From positions 26,648,025 through 26,712,024 of the forward strand of contig OU612070.1 of assembly GCA_914767715.1 (NCBI GenBank): DNA of 64,000 bases. Direction: 5' to 3'. Below are positions 1-11,904 of the stretch, piece by piece; the stretch's first letter is position 1; each line of letters begins with the position of its first letter. This stretch comes from Membranipora membranacea (taxonomy: Eukaryota; Bryozoa; Gymnolaemata; Cheilostomatida; Membraniporidae). A model generated the notes under the pieces. The model was given only the letters and a program-made list of their open reading frames with translations, did no database searches and was not told where the DNA came from. The position numbers were made by a program, and so were the translations under genes.

Positions 1-428
1 TGTTGTCTGTGGTATCACTATGGGTGAAGTTTGAGCAACAGGTGCTGATGTTTCTGTTGTTGTTAGTATGGCTGTTGACAAACTCAGAGACGATATTGTT
101 GATGGCTTTGCTGAAGTTGATGATGTCGGGGATGCTTGACTGGTTCCGGTCACCACTGTTACCGATGAAGGCGGTGTAGTCCCTGAGGAGGCATATGTAG
201 AAGCCAAGTTGTTATAACCGCCAGTGTAATATGAGAATGCTGTGTTGGTAGCTGCTGGCTCAATGATATTAATGATCCAGATATAACAGACTGGTCCATC
301 TCTATCAGGGACAGTTTGATTGAGCGTCTGATTCAGAAGGGAACATGATTTGCTCTCCGCCTTGTACAATGCTGACTTACAGCCGTCAACTGGTGAACAT
401 CTCAGAGCACATTGCTGCTTATTCTTGG
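1..428 (-). CDS. PAN/Apple-like secreted protein, 3' exon (partial, runs off the left edge)
   Basis: On the minus strand an exon starts at 428 after a pyrimidine-rich acceptor (attttacag) and stays open to base 1. It begins with a cysteine-spaced module (QQCALRCSPVDGCKSALYK, then CSLLNQ and a later VCYIW) that resembles a PAN/Apple domain: paired Cys, a CKS..Y core, then C.L. About 80 Ser/Thr/Pro-rich residues follow, of the mucin-like linker type, with several N-x-S/T sites. PAN domains mediate extracellular protein or carbohydrate binding, so a secreted or cell-surface protein is inferred. The stop codon or membrane anchor lies outside the window. I do not recognise the specific family. Confidence 0.55.
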
Positions 429-725
429 CTGTAAAATACACCCAAAAGACACGCAATCATTATGCTAGCAAAGAATTATCAAATTCATAGCAGTAGAACT
501 GAGTTCCTAGGGTATACAACAGCATGATAAAGTTGTCATTGAAGAAATCGCAAACTCTAAAATTTTATTTACCAATTATCTATAGCAAAATACCAAAATT
601 CCAATACAATCGCTCGATTCAATAATATATATTAACTCTAGTGGCAAATAATTAGACAAGAGGTATGTTATTCATTATCATCATAGACTAGAGCTCAAAC
701 AACCTAAGAGACCATTTCTACTCAC

Positions 726-818
726 CATCAATATTCTCAATCACCAAAGCTTCATCAACATCAATCTTCTCTATCACATTATACTTATGTATTAACTGCT
801 CATTTGTCATGAGTTCTC
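726..818 (-). CDS. Upstream exon of the PAN-like gene
   Basis: A 93-bp minus-strand open exon lies between an acceptor (cattgaaag) and a good donor (GATG|GTGAGT). It encodes ELMTNEQLIHKY...IENID. Its phase (2 bases in, 1 base out) joins the exon at 428 without breaking the frame and leads straight into the first PAN cysteines. Exons further upstream, including the signal peptide, were not found. Confidence 0.4.
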
Positions 819-3800
819 CTTTCAATGAGGGAAACATGAAAAACTCAAACAAGATAAACAAAATTTTCAAAGCCATCCTACAGAACCATAAGCATGTAAA
901 CTAATAATAGATGAGTGTGCTTGAGGTTCTCCACAGCGCTTTGTATTTTGCTAAATGATTTAGTGTTGCGTTATAGCTTCTCAATTAATGAGCATATCAA
1001 CCAAATTCTTCAAGATTTTATGCCATTTTTCAACACTTAAAAACTCATGTTCAATGCTGAGCATGCTTTACTAGATAGTGTGGCTGATGTTTTGATTGGA
1101 TGGCCAATCTAATCAAGAATTGCCACTTTGTTGATGATTGGTTTTTTAATGACTCCTTTCATTTTGATATACTTGAACTCTGAGAGATAGATTAAAAATG
1201 ATTGTGATATAAATTGACATTAGTATTTCAATCAGCGTCACAAATAAGATAGGAGTGAATAACTTTGATGAGGAAATTATTTTTTTGTCATTTCCATCGC
1301 TTGACAGGCCTTCTCTGAAGTAATTCCATCGAACCAGGTTCAAAAGACTACAATGCTGAAATGCCTTCAAACTTTCTTGAGTTGAAACAACTTTCCACCT
1401 TGAGAGTCGGGATAGTCATCCAGATGGTAGTCATCAGGGAGAACATCTTGCAATAAACATGTAAATATATCTAGATGCAGTTTATTAATGTTGCCAAAAC
1501 TGCACTACTTAGTGGCTAGAATTCCATACTACCCATAACAAGGTGGCAATAAAGGCAAGGCCATCCATTTTTTACTGACTATTTGCTCAAGGTATGACTG
1601 AAGGTTGGAAGAGACAGCCTTATGAGACAGAGAACTGACAGTTTACCATTTTTTGATAGTTTTTCACGTTCACTGATTGATTGATTGATGCCTGATTCAC
1701 TATGTTTCATACCATTTCCTTTTTCCATGAGTCGAATAATGACCCATCGAGTTTATGATGACAAGGTGGATAGTGAGTTGGCAGAAAGAGAATAACATAA
1801 TTATATCATTTTTACTGAGGATGTTGACTAGGAAATTACTTACAGTTTATCTTCTATATACGTTAGGTTACCGCTGCCAAGCAAAAGGCTTAATTGCTTT
1901 CCTGCTCTCTGATTGCTTCTCCAGTTTAATATCCTCTCGTTCTATTTTGAACAAAAATTAAACTTATGTAGTCTTCTAGGCAGCAGATAATCAAGTGAGA
2001 TCGTACTCTGCATGAAGAGTGACCAGTAAAAGTTTATGAAAAAATAGTACCACTGTCTGGCAGTAGACCCTGGCCTGGATTGAGTACTTGAAATCAAGAC
2101 CGGACTGAGTGTAAGGGTTTTGACTATCAAGTAGGATCGGGTTGGGTTGCTCTCGCCTCTAGGGGTTGACACAGGTTCCAATTAAACCAATAGAGGGTTT
2201 CACAGATGAAATGTAAAATGAAGGGCCATCGAGGGCCATCTAGGTCAATTGGGTACCTTGAAAAGATGGCCAAGATGGACACGTTGACATAAACTCTGGC
2301 TCCATCGAAATATTGAAAACAAAATGTGAAAGTTAAAAACAGTAAAATTGTTAAAATCTATGGCAGCAACCAACAATGAGTCAATGGTTGAATGTGGCTG
2401 AATTTAAGCCAATTGTATATTCATGATGCCTCTGTTGCCTGAAAATCTCTCCTGTAAATTTGATTTACATTTCAGCCTTCGAAAGTCCTGTATCCAGGCG
2501 TGTAATGTAACCAAAGTACTATGGAGAACTTTTAAATTAGCCATATGTCTCTTTGCGACCTGTGTGTAGCTTATTGATATGTAACCATGTCTAAAACTAT
2601 GCTCATAAGCCCCGCCTCTTAGTAGTCTAACTATGCCTTACTTGCTTAATAACCTGTATTATAATGTTTATGGAGGACAGAGAAATTGCGCAATACGGAG
2701 GCCTGATAACAACCTATACAGCACAGCACATTCATATAGAGGTATCTGTATGTAATGGTGCCTGAATTGACCTGAATTAACTTGCACTAAAAATTTTGAC
2801 GGCGAACGAACCAGGAATTGTGTATAACAGCTATCTGTCTAAATTGCTATAAAACCACAACTTTCATGCACATCTTTTGCAGCGAACACTTCACCAAAAC
2901 ATCAAACAACAATCACCATCTCCTGAACTCTCGTATTAAAGTAAATACAAACAGAAAATCTGCTTGTAGCGAAAAGATAGATAAATACCGGCCATAAAAG
3001 TGTAGACCCACCGAGAGATTTTTCAACTTTTGTGCCGTACATTCGATGATGCTATTACAGGATGGATATTAGAATTAGGCATTAAACAAACTTCAGAGTT
3101 CAAACTTCAATTGTCCTTCATAACAAATATAACTGGGTTTTGAAAGGTATATGACTTAAGTTTCATAAAAATAAAGGATAAGAATATGTTGAATATGCCT
3201 TAGATCATCTGAACACTGTCCCGCAACAAACCAAGACTGCCTCAAGAAGTCATGAGACTATTCAAGTCGATTCAAGATCACCTCAAAACACGTCATGCAC
3301 AGACCTGCCCTTTCAGAAGTGACAAACTAAATGTTTTGTAGCCAGATACTGAAGTTTATTAGATAGCGAGATTCCCAGGAAAGCAACGTGAAGAAGTGAA
3401 ACATTTGATATTTACCCAATCTGTCTGCTCCGATAATTTTGATACCGTCTTTCTAATGTTGTTGTAGTTGTCTCCTTGTTTACAAAGACCAATACCTGAA
3501 AAGCTTGAGAGCCCATAACTTCCTCAATACTTGGATTCTTGTGGTGAAACTTGTTAACATGATAGACAAAAGTATGGACAATAAGATTCTCAAATATTCT
3601 TCATTTTCTCCATGAAATAGTAAATTTTTAATTGCGATAATCTGATTTACCTGTATTCTCTGTATTTTTATACCTTTTTGTGTTGCTATTGTTTCACACC
3701 ACTTTCATAATTTACTCAAATTGCATTTTTCCTTTAAAAGAAGTTATTTTTATCTTTGTTTTCTGGACATAAAATAAGGTAAATAAATATGCTATATATA

Positions 3801-6800
3801 AATATAAGCTGCATGTACAGTACAACCTAATAAAACCGCGTGCTTTTTTTTCACATTAGAGACAAGAACAACTTGAAAATCTTGAAACGAACAACAAAAC
3901 TTAACGTACCCAAATCCAATTACTATGGAAAATAATGTGTGTCAGGTAACACAACAATAATATTATGATGTGTCTGGAGACCATGTCTTAAAATAAATGT
4001 CAAACTTTTTATTTCATTTACGTCTTTATTGGAAAGGCAATAACAATTAACAGAAAAATTGCTGAGCCAGCCGCGTATCAAACCAAAAAGTTCATCAGTT
4101 GATTATGATAACCAGGTTTCTACTGGTAGGTTGCTGTTGCCGTTATATTTGGACCCAGACCAATCAGATGCACTTCTCCAGACATATGGCAGGGATATTG
4201 GATTTACCATCGGGATTGTTCCCTTGACCTACAATAAAAGGAAGTCAACATCATCATCTACTCAAAGTTTGTAAAAGGTCAATGTGGTGGACAAGGCTGT
4301 TTTCACCCTCGATTAATAGAACAATTTGAGCGAATGTAAAATGATCAATAATGATTCGGTGATGGCACTCTGTTGCAAAAAAACATTCATATTCATTTAT
4401 TCATTTCATATATCATTTTCTGTGATGGTAAACGGACTCTGGTATTAACAGTCCTCAGGAACTGCATATATGACATCTGTACTCTTTAAGCTGCAAGCCA
4501 CGTGGTCAGTATATCCAATATTTGTACTCGGTCCGATCTGATAGAATGAAAAGTGTTCCGTGATTAAGACATCTAACCTTACTGCTTTTAACAACAGCAA
4601 AACCATATTGTTGTTTCCAAGCTCTCCTCTATTACTGGACACAGCTGCTCATTTTTTGGTTGAAACAGGACAATCTAGAGATAATAATACCTCTCATTTA
4701 CCACTGCATATTTAGCTGTCACTGGTGTTATAAATGGAAGTAAAAGCTAACTGTCATTAGTGGACAGATTGCATAGGGCACTGGGTGTGTACTGTGGATC
4801 CCTGTGTCAGCACTAAAAACCGTATAGCTTTCTTTGCTTCAAAGATGGTGAAAGTGATCTGCTGTTCCTAGTATGAATACTGAGCAGACTGGTCTGAAAT
4901 ATTGACAACTCAATCACAGTCATTGTTGTTTCTGCTCAGCTTCAATGCAAAATGCTAAAATATTAGGAGGTGATTAACCATTATTTATATTAGCAATCAT
5001 TAGACTCTATCTACAGATCAATCAACCCTGACACGGTCTCAAGCTTTAGATTATGATCATTATTTTTAGTTTATACCTAACATGCAATGATTACTGGGAC
5101 TTTTAAGCTCCTTTTGGGCCTGCCAACGTCATTGTAATGATGACAAAGTAGACAATGATAGACATAATCAATGTTGACATCTTTTAAAAAACTTCCAACC
5201 ACGCAGTATTTCTAGCAACCATGTCAAAATTTATTCTTCATAGTGTGTTGCGAAGGTGCAGTGCCTTGGGGCTCCCCGCATATTTTACTGAAGATTGAAG
5301 ATTGAGTGTTTATAAGTTGAAGAAAAGATTTAGACAATTCAAACGAAAATCAATAAAAGATTTTAGACTTGATTTCAGTCCAACAATTTGGAGTTAGTTA
5401 CTCAGATTACGTGTCCTGGACAAACAACTCCAAACAATAACAAACTTAAGCTCATCAGCCTATCAAAACAAAACCAAACTCAAGCACATTGGTCATTCTA
5501 AGCAGAAATGAGTAGATAACACCACGGTCCAGTTGTTTTGAAGAATTAAGTCTGAAGATGAGAGTTTTAAAATTGAAGGTTGCTCTATTTTCTCTGAAGA
5601 AACTGAAGACAGCTTTGTGTGCAGGGAGCCCCTCATATCATGGTTTGATTGACCTGTTGATAGAATTTAAAATTGTTTTTTCCTTTCTTGCTTTGTCAAG
5701 ATGGCCTATGTAGCCTATAAGACAATCAAAAGTACGATATCACACTAAATCCTGAAACTGACTAGGGCTGAATTTCTCTACTGACTCTTTTAGATTTATT
5801 GGTAGATTCAAAATATTGGATTGCTTTAACATCTGATGATGTCGCTTGGTTATGGAAAAACTTCATTATGAGGGAATTTTGAAATTTGGTTGAACTGGTA
5901 TGTAGGTTACTAATTGTTGACAAAACTTGTAATTATAATAAGATACTCATACATGACAAGTTGGTAGACCCAAAAATCAGGAGGTCTTTGCAGACAAACT
6001 CCCAACCTGGAATACCACTCCGGGTCCTGCAGTGCGGGTGCAATTCAGCCCGCATTTGTCATATTTCGAAGCCAAAACTCGAGCTTTCATATTACTATTT
6101 GCGTCATTTTACCTGATTTTACATACCAGCAGTAATAGTAATAAGCAATTACATAGGTATATGCACTGTTGAGGTAGGAAAACATAGTTTCCCTTGCAAA
6201 AAGAAGCTTAAAAAATGTTCTGGGTAAAGGAAGCTGAAAAAAGGGAGGAAAAAGGGAGGTAGGGAGGGGGTGGAAAAAGACCCTAAAAACTGGGAGCCTC
6301 CCTACCAAAAAGAGAGACTTGTCAGGTATGAAGATACTGAAGAATCCATACTGGTGAGAGTGAGACATTTTTGTTAACTGAGAACTTCTCACTTAATTCA
6401 GACTACAAAAAACACCTTCTCCAAATTTTATTTGTATTCTATTTATCAAGAATGAATAGATATCGAAAGAATTTCTGAATTGTCAAAATTGATGCTCTTT
6501 CCTTTCTTTTCAATAAGAATCTGTTGTCTCAAATTTGTAAATGGTTCAATCTAAGATAGGCTATATATGTGATGTTTGTTGAAATTAATAATGACAGACT
6601 ACCACCTTATGTTTGGTTTGGTACTAAAATTCCGATTTGGAGATCCAAAATACTGTGGTCATACTGGCATTGGTATCCGGACATTTTCCCAATGTCATTT
6701 TCCCACCAAGCCATTTTCCCACCTCCCTTTATCCCAATAAGCCATTTTCCCACCAAGCCATATTCCCACCAGAACATTTTCCAACATACCCGTTTTTCGC

Positions 6801-7805
6801 ACCAGGACGATTTCTCACTGATCCATTTTCTCAACGGGATGTTTTCCCACCAATCTGTTTTCCCACCATGACATTTTCTCACCAAGCTATTTTCCCACCT
6901 GGACGTTTTCTCACCAATCCATTTTTCCACCTGGACAATTTCCCACCAATCCATTTTTCCACCCGGACGTTTTCCCACTTGCCATTTTCCCACTATTATT
7001 CTTTTCAAATGAACATGTAGCGTCTTTACATTTTTTTTCCTTTTCCTTCTGCTCTTCTTCAGGCAAAAAAAATGTGTGTGAGTGTGTGTGTTAGAGTCTC
7101 GTCGTGAAAGTTTTGTTGTTCTTTTTTTATTCTAGAATCCCAAAGTTTATGACATTTGGTGTTAAAAATGCTGTTTGAGGTTATGAAACCGACTTGAACA
7201 GTTTTCTCATGATTTATCACAACTTTGCTCTTGTACGTTCCCTTAATAACGCATAGTTGTGTTCACCTAAGGAACTGTTGTCAGATTTATGGGGGCGCTT
7301 GTTTGGAAACAGAAGATGCACACCGAATCTTTGAACGAACATCGGTTGGAACAAGCGTCGACAGGATTGAACTAACTGGAATGAACGTAGTCTGGTATGA
7401 AAGTCGAAAATCCTGGAATGAACTTAAAAAATGCTGGATTGAATGCCGACTGCATTAGTTGGTATAAAGAGTCAGCAGGAGAGCAACTCCCCGAAAAAAT
7501 TATGTTATAAAAAACCGGCATACATCTTATGAACAATCAAGGTTTTGGTTGAAATTTATAATTTTTGATTATGCTACGGTAATTCAATATTGCTATGCCA
7601 AACCACATGTGCTGCGCATTTGGTACTATTTATATTTATTTATTATGTTTAGTACCTACCGGTAACGGTAGCCGGTTTTGACAAGCTAAGTTCGATGGGG
7701 GAGGGTGGGAAGTTTCCCACCTTCCCCGCTGTAGCTCTATTCTACCTTTGTGGTAGCGTTCTAAAGTGAGTAGGGGTGTAGAGTCTGTTATGTACACTTT
7801 AAAGA
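819..7805. other. Gene-poor stretch
   Basis: No supported exon chain was found here. It probably contains the unseen 5' part of the PAN-like gene at its left end. It otherwise holds AT-rich unique-looking sequence, isolated short open frames without convincing splice sites, and the 16-bp minisatellite listed separately. Confidence 0.4.
6700..6988. repeat. 16-bp minisatellite
   Basis: Degenerate tandem units of about 16 bp, of the type CAATCCATTTTTCCAC or CTGGACGTTTTCTCAC, run for nearly 300 bp. They are most regular from about 6850 to 6980. Because the period is not a multiple of three and stops are rare, more than one frame is open on each strand. Those open frames are repeat artefacts and not genes. 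Confidence 0.8.
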
Positions 7806-7808
7806 AAT

Positions 7809-8238
7809 ATTCTATTCTATCATGTGAGCAATTTCCAGCTTTAGAATCCAAATATTGAGGAAGTTATGGCCTCTCAAACTTCCAAAGTGACGGCAGTCTA
7901 TTGGCATTGAGAATCAGCTTGCACACCGTGTGGGACGTCACAACATGTCATACTTATTATGATATACTAATAGATAGGATGATGATCAAAATACTCAGGG
8001 AATAGAGGGTCTCGAACCCAGGTCCAAATGACCATGCAGGCAACGCCGCTATCGCTGAGCTATAACGTCTACAAGCCACAGAGCTGGACCTAGTGGTGCA
8101 ATGGTAGCGGCGTTGCCTGCTGGTATGAAAGACTCAGCTGAATCCCAATGCCAATTGAAGGTGATCACCCTGGAAGTTTGAGAGGCCATAACTTTGTGGA
8201 TTCTAAAGCTGAAAATCACTCACCGGATAGAATAAAAT
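7809..8238. mobile_element. Foldback element with tRNA-like core (copy 1)
   Basis: The ends are inverted repeats of roughly 80 bp (ATTCTATCATGTGAGCAATT... at 7810; the reverse complement ends near 8238), including the shared block GTTATGGCCTCTCAAACTTC. The middle has tRNA-type boxes: on the minus strand TAGCTCAGCGATAGCGG followed by GGGTTCGAGACC, and on the plus strand TAGTGGTGCAATGGTAGCGG. The core is therefore itself a head-to-head pair of tRNA-like segments. A longer relative lies at 53660-54197. No transposase frame is present, so it would be non-autonomous. Confidence 0.75.
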
Positions 8239-8698
8239 GCTACATCAGGCTGGCGGCAAGGACAGTTTATTTTATAATTTCATCTCAGGTTCATGGGAAT
8301 GCATGAATTTTTTGAGGGCGAGCCAAGAGGTGACATCTCAGCCTATCTAGGCCGACCTCAAAATCTACCTGGAAACATGGTCAATATGTGTAAAGTGAAT
8401 ATTTCATGTTTATTTATGTCACATCATAATTTGATATTTAAAAGTTGTCCCCTCAGTGCTTGGTGAAAGACAACTACCTCAAGGTAAAGAACCCACAATG
8501 GTAGTAGCAGGGAGGGTACTCCCAGGTAGTAGCTCAATCCAACATTTTATATATCAAACCATTGAGACTGCCCTCTATTCACCTGCAGTGACTCTCTGCT
8601 CAAACATTTTAAAATAAATATATTGATATTCTCGTTTTTTTTTTGTTTGAAAAAATTTAATGTTTTGAATCAATATCATATGTTTTTGTATCATCAAG

Positions 8699-9924
8699 TC
8701 AAATTGATTCTCTCATGGTAAAGTCAGCGTCTAAATCAGGAAGGCGAAATACTTTGAGAACTTTGTTACATCGATTCACACCATTTGTGGTTCTCTTCCA
8801 GCCGGTATTCCTCGCTTTGGCATCCCGACTGATGAATGTCCCGGCCTGGCTGTCTGTCCTAGCAGCTTCCATAGCCAGAGGTATAAGATCAGCCGAGATG
8901 TTTAGATATCTGAAGAGCTTAGTGACAGAGCTATGTAGCTCGTTCAGCATATTCTCATACTTTATTGGTTGTATTCTGATTCCTTCTTCCCTAGCATCGA
9001 GTACTGCTCTTATTTTAGCAGCCCATTTCAGCACAAACCATTCAAACACAACGGCCTGGAGTTTTGATTGTTCTATAGCCTTGGAGCATAGCTCAACATC
9101 ATAGCCATTATTATATACAAGCCGAGCCACTCGGAGTTGTCCCTGTGGATTCTTGTTTAGCGGATCCATTTCTAGGTGACGAATGTAGTTTAGCACGAGT
9201 GGCCATTTCATATAGCATTGATGATATGAGGCTGCGTTGGTTGAGACATTACGGTAAGTAAAGGTAAGTTTATGTTTGGGAAACAGTTTAGGTATGACTT
9301 TGAGCATTGGTTCATCAACTGGCATGGTTTTCCAGAGGACAGAGCCACCAGGTGGGGCCAAGCTGACATACATCTTAACTATTCCTGTAAGCACTTGCTC
9401 AAACTCCTTAGTCTCAGAGAAACCAGGCATGTCGTTGCCAGAGTAACCATTCACAATACTCTGATAAAATGCCTGGGGTTCTGACAGAACAGTCCAATTG
9501 GGCAGAGTGTTGAATATCTGTCCCCAAGTAGTTGAGCCGCATCTTTGAGTGTTGAACATCCACACCACTTCCCTATCTTCAATATTTATTTGATCGACTA
9601 GTTGCTGAAATGCCCATCTAGGAATCCTAATTATCCTCTCACAATGATAAGTTTGAGGAATGAATAATATCGGATGCGTTCGAAGGTTTAGTAGGTCGAT
9701 TCCTGGATCCAGCTCTGTAAAGATAGCTTCATTCCTGCTGACACACAGCAAATATACATTCTTCTTACTGATAATATCTGCTGGAGCAAAACACTCATGG
9801 GTTGTGAAGAAGGAAGATGGTGTGGCAAAGTTGCTGCACTTGAGGGTGTACCAGTTCCTCAGCACTTGGGCTGTGTGAATAGTTTCTCTTCCGGCTAAGA
9901 TATCTTCCCATTTTGCCGTCACCC
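8699..9924 (-). CDS. P-loop sulfotransferase-like protein, exon 2 (main domain)
   Basis: This exon of 1,226 bp runs from an acceptor (tcttttccacag) to a stop and encodes 407 residues, almost the whole enzyme domain. A candidate 5'-phosphosulfate loop is visible (VVWMFNTQRCGSTTWGQIF, about residues 155-175 of the spliced 442-aa product). A second conserved segment, LTFTYRNVSTNAASYHQ, has the Arg and Ser expected of the 3'-phosphate binding site of PAPS-dependent sulfotransferases. The predicted role is transfer of sulfate from PAPS to a glycan or small acceptor, probably in the secretory pathway. The acceptor specificity cannot be read from the sequence. The frame enters with two bases, matching exon 1, so the GTG at 9922 is not a start. 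Confidence 0.7.
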
Positions 9925-10351
9925 CTGTGGAAAAGAAACACCAATATGTGGAGAGCGGTATTTATCTTACATCGGGATATAAATATAAACTATAAAGGTA
10001 AAACCACAATATATTTTTAAGATCTCCATCTAACGAAAGGCATTTTTTTTCTTAAGAATGATTATTATGCCAATAAAAGTATCAATTAAAATGTAGATTA
10101 CACATGCACTAACATTGCATTATTTTCAGCTTACTACCATGCCTCTCCTCTGAGCACAGACTACTAACAAACCTTTACTTGAACTGGCACAGCTTTATTT
10201 ACTTTTGTCCTGTCTTCTCTTGCTAATTTAACCACTGACAGTTCTAGTGCAGGTTTTGAAATAGGATTGCTGTGAAATTTAGGTGTCTCTGTGTCCACCG
10301 AAGCCCAAGTGATAATCTACTAGACTTCCTTGGCTAACACAATATACTTAC

Positions 10352-10454
10352 CATTGAGTTTCCATATAATTCTTAAACAGAATTGCCAAATATCTCCACA
10401 GAGCAGATATAAATCGACAAGAATTGCAGGGTAACAAAATGTAAGCAGGCCCAT
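10352..10454 (-). CDS. P-loop sulfotransferase-like protein, exon 1 (N-terminal anchor)
   Basis: An ATG at 10454 (context GAAATGG) opens 34 codons, MGLLTFCYPAILVDLYLLCG..., ending at a strong donor (CAATG|GTAAGTAT). The phase (1 base out) joins exon 2 to give ...WKLNGVTAKWEDIL. The hydrophobic N-terminus looks like a signal anchor or an amphipathic membrane segment, as expected of a type II Golgi enzyme. The same frame extends upstream to a TTG, but there is no ATG there, so this ATG was chosen. Confidence 0.6.
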
Positions 10455-11904
10455 TTCCTGGATCTTACATGGGATGAAGCTGTCACACAATACTTGGTCA
10501 CAGCATTGCCATGTAATGGCCAAGTAATCACTGCAGCACTAAGGGGCCTTGACGTGAAGTGATTTTAATGATATATTTAAGTTGCAGTTTTGACCCTGTC
10601 ATTATGTCTGTTTGATCAAACTAAGTATAAGGTTGACGAGGTATGATTACATGGAACTGAAATATTCGTGTGACACCATGTAGATCACATGCAGGTAATT
10701 TCTCTAGAATATGTTTGAAATAAGCAAAAATCTCTACCGCAAACACATATATTAGCATGTTGCACAGTTGCCAGCTTAGTTAGTTAGAGCGCCTATATAA
10801 AGTGTTGGAGGTCTGGTCCATGTGTGTTCCGATCGGCCTGCTGCCAGAATATACAGAGTAACAGAGATGATTTAACTCAAAAAGTTTTTCATTATATAAG
10901 GATTGTATATTTGAATTAATTTTATGATCATGCAAGCATTGAATAGAGGGAAATATGTAATCTGTATAAAACGTTATAATAGCAAAAATACTGTCCAGTT
11001 TTGATGTAATACAATACAATTAACGTGATATATCGCTTTTTAAAACTTTTCAATATTGTATTTGTGATCATGTCTAATAGTTACTTTCACAGTTGAAACC
11101 TCCCAAATATTTGACGTTGAGTCGCGGTGACCTCTGAAAGTTCAAAAAAGTGCCGTTTTTAAATTGAGCCCTCAGTGCCTTGTTTTTGAGGTATTTGATT
11201 AGTTCATGCTTTCATCATAAAGAGGAGTCATGGCACTAACTGTAGGAGTGAAATTTTAGGATTTTAGGCATCCTGTCTTCAAGACTTGAAATTGATTTTT
11301 GAAATATTAAAGGGGCCATTTCTGACCCCTCATTATATGCGACCCCAATAATACAGAATCTAAAATTTCCAATTTATTATACCATTTTTGTCTTGTACTG
11401 TCACTTCCATCAATAATCTTACCAGCATACAGATCCTGGTTGTCACAACTGTAACAGATAATAACCCAAATTTTCACTAATTTAGGTCAAAATTTGCCAG
11501 CCAAAATTCTGAAATTCAGAAAGATGTCAGTCGAATTTGTTGTCAGCATGATGAACAGCAGGAGATTGTCTAGATTTTGATCGAAACGATCATTGATTAT
11601 GGCTTTATATCTTGAGATATTTGGATTTTTTGTGGCCAACTAATTTTTTTTTGGTCCAAAACATTCATGTTAATGTAAATTTCTAGCACCACATAAGCAA
11701 AGTCGTCTTCAAAAAACCTTGCAAGTCTTTGACAATAACAAAAAGCATTTATGTAGAGATGATTTTGTCTTAAGTTTTTGTTCTGGAAAATTATTGCTTC
11801 GTATTTTGTTTGGTGAGGAACTGGATGAATCTATCTTGGTCATGGTTGGTCTCGAGATGTTTTTGAATGTGAAGCTTACTGGCTATGTAATAGACATTTG
11901 ATAA
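10455..11904. other. Intergenic region between the sulfotransferase-like gene and WDR81
   Basis: Both flanking genes are on the minus strand. The region should hold the promoter of the sulfotransferase-like gene and the 3' UTR of WDR81. I see no further exon, RNA gene or clear repeat. Confidence 0.4.

Noticed and set aside
4059-4274. Plus-strand 71-codon open frame (MLSQPRIKPKSS...) as a gene
   Set aside because: No recognisable domain, no convincing splice partners and no neighbours of the same gene; length is compatible with chance.
6607-7008. Two overlapping open frames of 127-133 codons on opposite strands
   Set aside because: They are products of the 16-bp minisatellite; their peptides are simple repeats of the unit.
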